From Sphingomonas koreensis (GTDB lineage Bacteria; Pseudomonadota; Alphaproteobacteria; Sphingomonadales; Sphingomonadaceae): 64,000 bases of DNA. Below are positions 63,573 through 64,000 of the stretch, one piece after another; position 1 is the first letter of the stretch; every line of letters starts with the position of its first letter. The DNA lies in assembly GCF_002797435.1 (NCBI RefSeq), contig NZ_PGEN01000001.1:3098501-3162500 (forward strand), written 5' to 3'. The translations under genes were made by a program, and so were the position numbers. Under the pieces are notes generated by a model. The model searched no databases, was not told where the DNA came from, and was given only the letters and a program-made list of their open reading frames with translations.

Positions 63573-63967
63573 TGGCTTGTTTCGGGTCCCAATGCTTCGA
63601 TGATCCGGCAGTCGGAAATCGCGCCTTGGCGGCATTGGCCGATCAGCTCGTCGAGCTCGCGGCGCAGTGCGCGGAGATCTGCAATTTTCTGATCGATCTG
63701 CGCGAGATGCGCACGCGCGACGGTGTCGACGGCACCGCAAGAGCGATCCCGATCGTCGGAAAGGGCGAGGAGCTCGCGCACCTGATCGAGCGTGAAGCCC
63801 AGGTCGCGCGCGCGGCGGATAAAGGAGAGCCGGGCGAGATGGTCGCCGCCATAATCGCGGTAATTGCCCGCAGTGCGCCCGGGCTCGGGAAGCAATCCGA
63901 TCTTCTCGTAGAAACGAATGGTTTCGACCTTGGTCGAGGTGATGCGTGCCAGTTCGCCGATCTGCAT
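63569..63967 (-). CDS. MerR-family regulator of the CDF operon (CadR/PbrR/ZntR type)
   Basis: 132 residues. HTH (about 2-40, IGELARITSTKVETIRFYEK split) and a dimer helix. Metal ligands C77, C112 and C120 fit the Cd/Pb/Zn subgroup (CxxxxxxxC at the end: QCRQGAISDCR). Directly upstream of the CDF gene in the same direction; the operator lies between them. It also faces another MerR-type promoter to the right (63979-64000). Confidence 0.9.
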   Translation of the reverse strand: MQIGELARITSTKVETIRFYEKIGLLPEPGRTAGNYRDYGGDHLARLSFIRRARDLGFTLDQVRELLALSDDRDRSCGAVDTVARAHLAQIDQKIADLRALRRELDELIGQCRQGAISDCRIIEALGPETSH

Positions 63968-63978
63968 GGGAAAACCGC

Positions 63979-64000
63979 TTGACCCTCTAGTTGCTACAGT
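63979..64000 (+). promoter_or_regulatory. Start of another MerR-type promoter, cut by the window end
   Basis: TTGACC (63979-63984) overlaps the left half-dyad ACCCTCTAG and continues TTGCTACAGT to the edge. It points rightwards, divergent from the MerR gene, so a further metal-resistance gene probably begins just outside the window. Confidence 0.6.

Larger units (their letters stand above)
45943..64000. mobile_element. Metal-resistance genomic island inserted at tRNA-Glu (right end outside window)
   Basis: It begins at the truncated tRNA-Glu, has a tyrosine integrase 130 bases inside, and from there to the window end holds almost only arsenic, copper/silver, mercury and divalent-metal resistance genes. 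No transfer, replication or transposase genes are seen in the visible 18 kb. The boundary on the right is unknown. Confidence 0.75.

Noticed and set aside
1..64000. CRISPR array or rRNA genes
   Set aside because: No regularly spaced identical repeats and no rRNA signature were seen on reading either strand.

Overview
The window is about 64 kb of high-GC, densely coding DNA. It looks chromosomal and alphaproteobacterial, most likely Sphingomonadales. The evidence is the TamA/TamB pair, an inverted GC-rich repeat of the sort common in sphingomonad genomes, many OmpA/TonB-style outer membrane genes with F-terminal barrels, and a SapC-family gene. Gene starts were chosen from ribosome binding sites, signal peptides and overlaps; no database search was possible.

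Region 1 (1-8320) is housekeeping and catabolic: the end of tamA, tamB, a Baeyer-Villiger-type flavin monooxygenase behind two palindromes, a small Rieske protein, and 4-hydroxyphenylpyruvate dioxygenase (hpd) behind a near-perfect 24-bp palindrome.

Region 2 (8321-34721) is the most interesting part. A minus-strand cell-surface-signalling cassette encodes a TonB, an STN-TonB hybrid, an ECF sigma factor and a FecR. It faces a plus-strand set: an AraC regulator, then a TpsB/FhaC transporter, a DUF2341-LamG-ExbB fusion, ExbD, TonB, a porin, a small secreted protein, a 4443-residue filamentous-haemagglutinin-type TpsA exoprotein, SapC, an OmpH/Skp-like protein and an anchorless TonB-C-like protein. 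Together these read as a two-partner secretion system with its own TonB energiser and its own surface signalling. The architecture recalls the Pseudomonas PUMA3/Pdt locus but carries more components.

Region 3 (34738-45370) holds a divergent LysR/MFS exporter pair. After it come an M19-family dipeptidase with altered metal ligands, a D-aminoacylase-like amidohydrolase, a serine beta-lactamase-like hydrolase and a TonB-dependent receptor, which suggests peptide or N-acyl/D-amino-acid scavenging. A small conserved-looking ORF closes the region.

Region 4 (45943 to the window end) is a genomic island inserted in the 3' end of a tRNA-Glu gene. It contains the 44-nt displaced tRNA 3' fragment, a tyrosine integrase, an ars operon (arsR, two unrelated arsC, acr3, arsN2, arsH), three small secreted proteins, a Cus-type Cu/Ag RND efflux operon, a merT operon, two MerR regulators, a cytochrome c-FTR1 permease, a CDF transporter with a methyltransferase, and several MerR-type operators. 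The far end of the island lies beyond the window.
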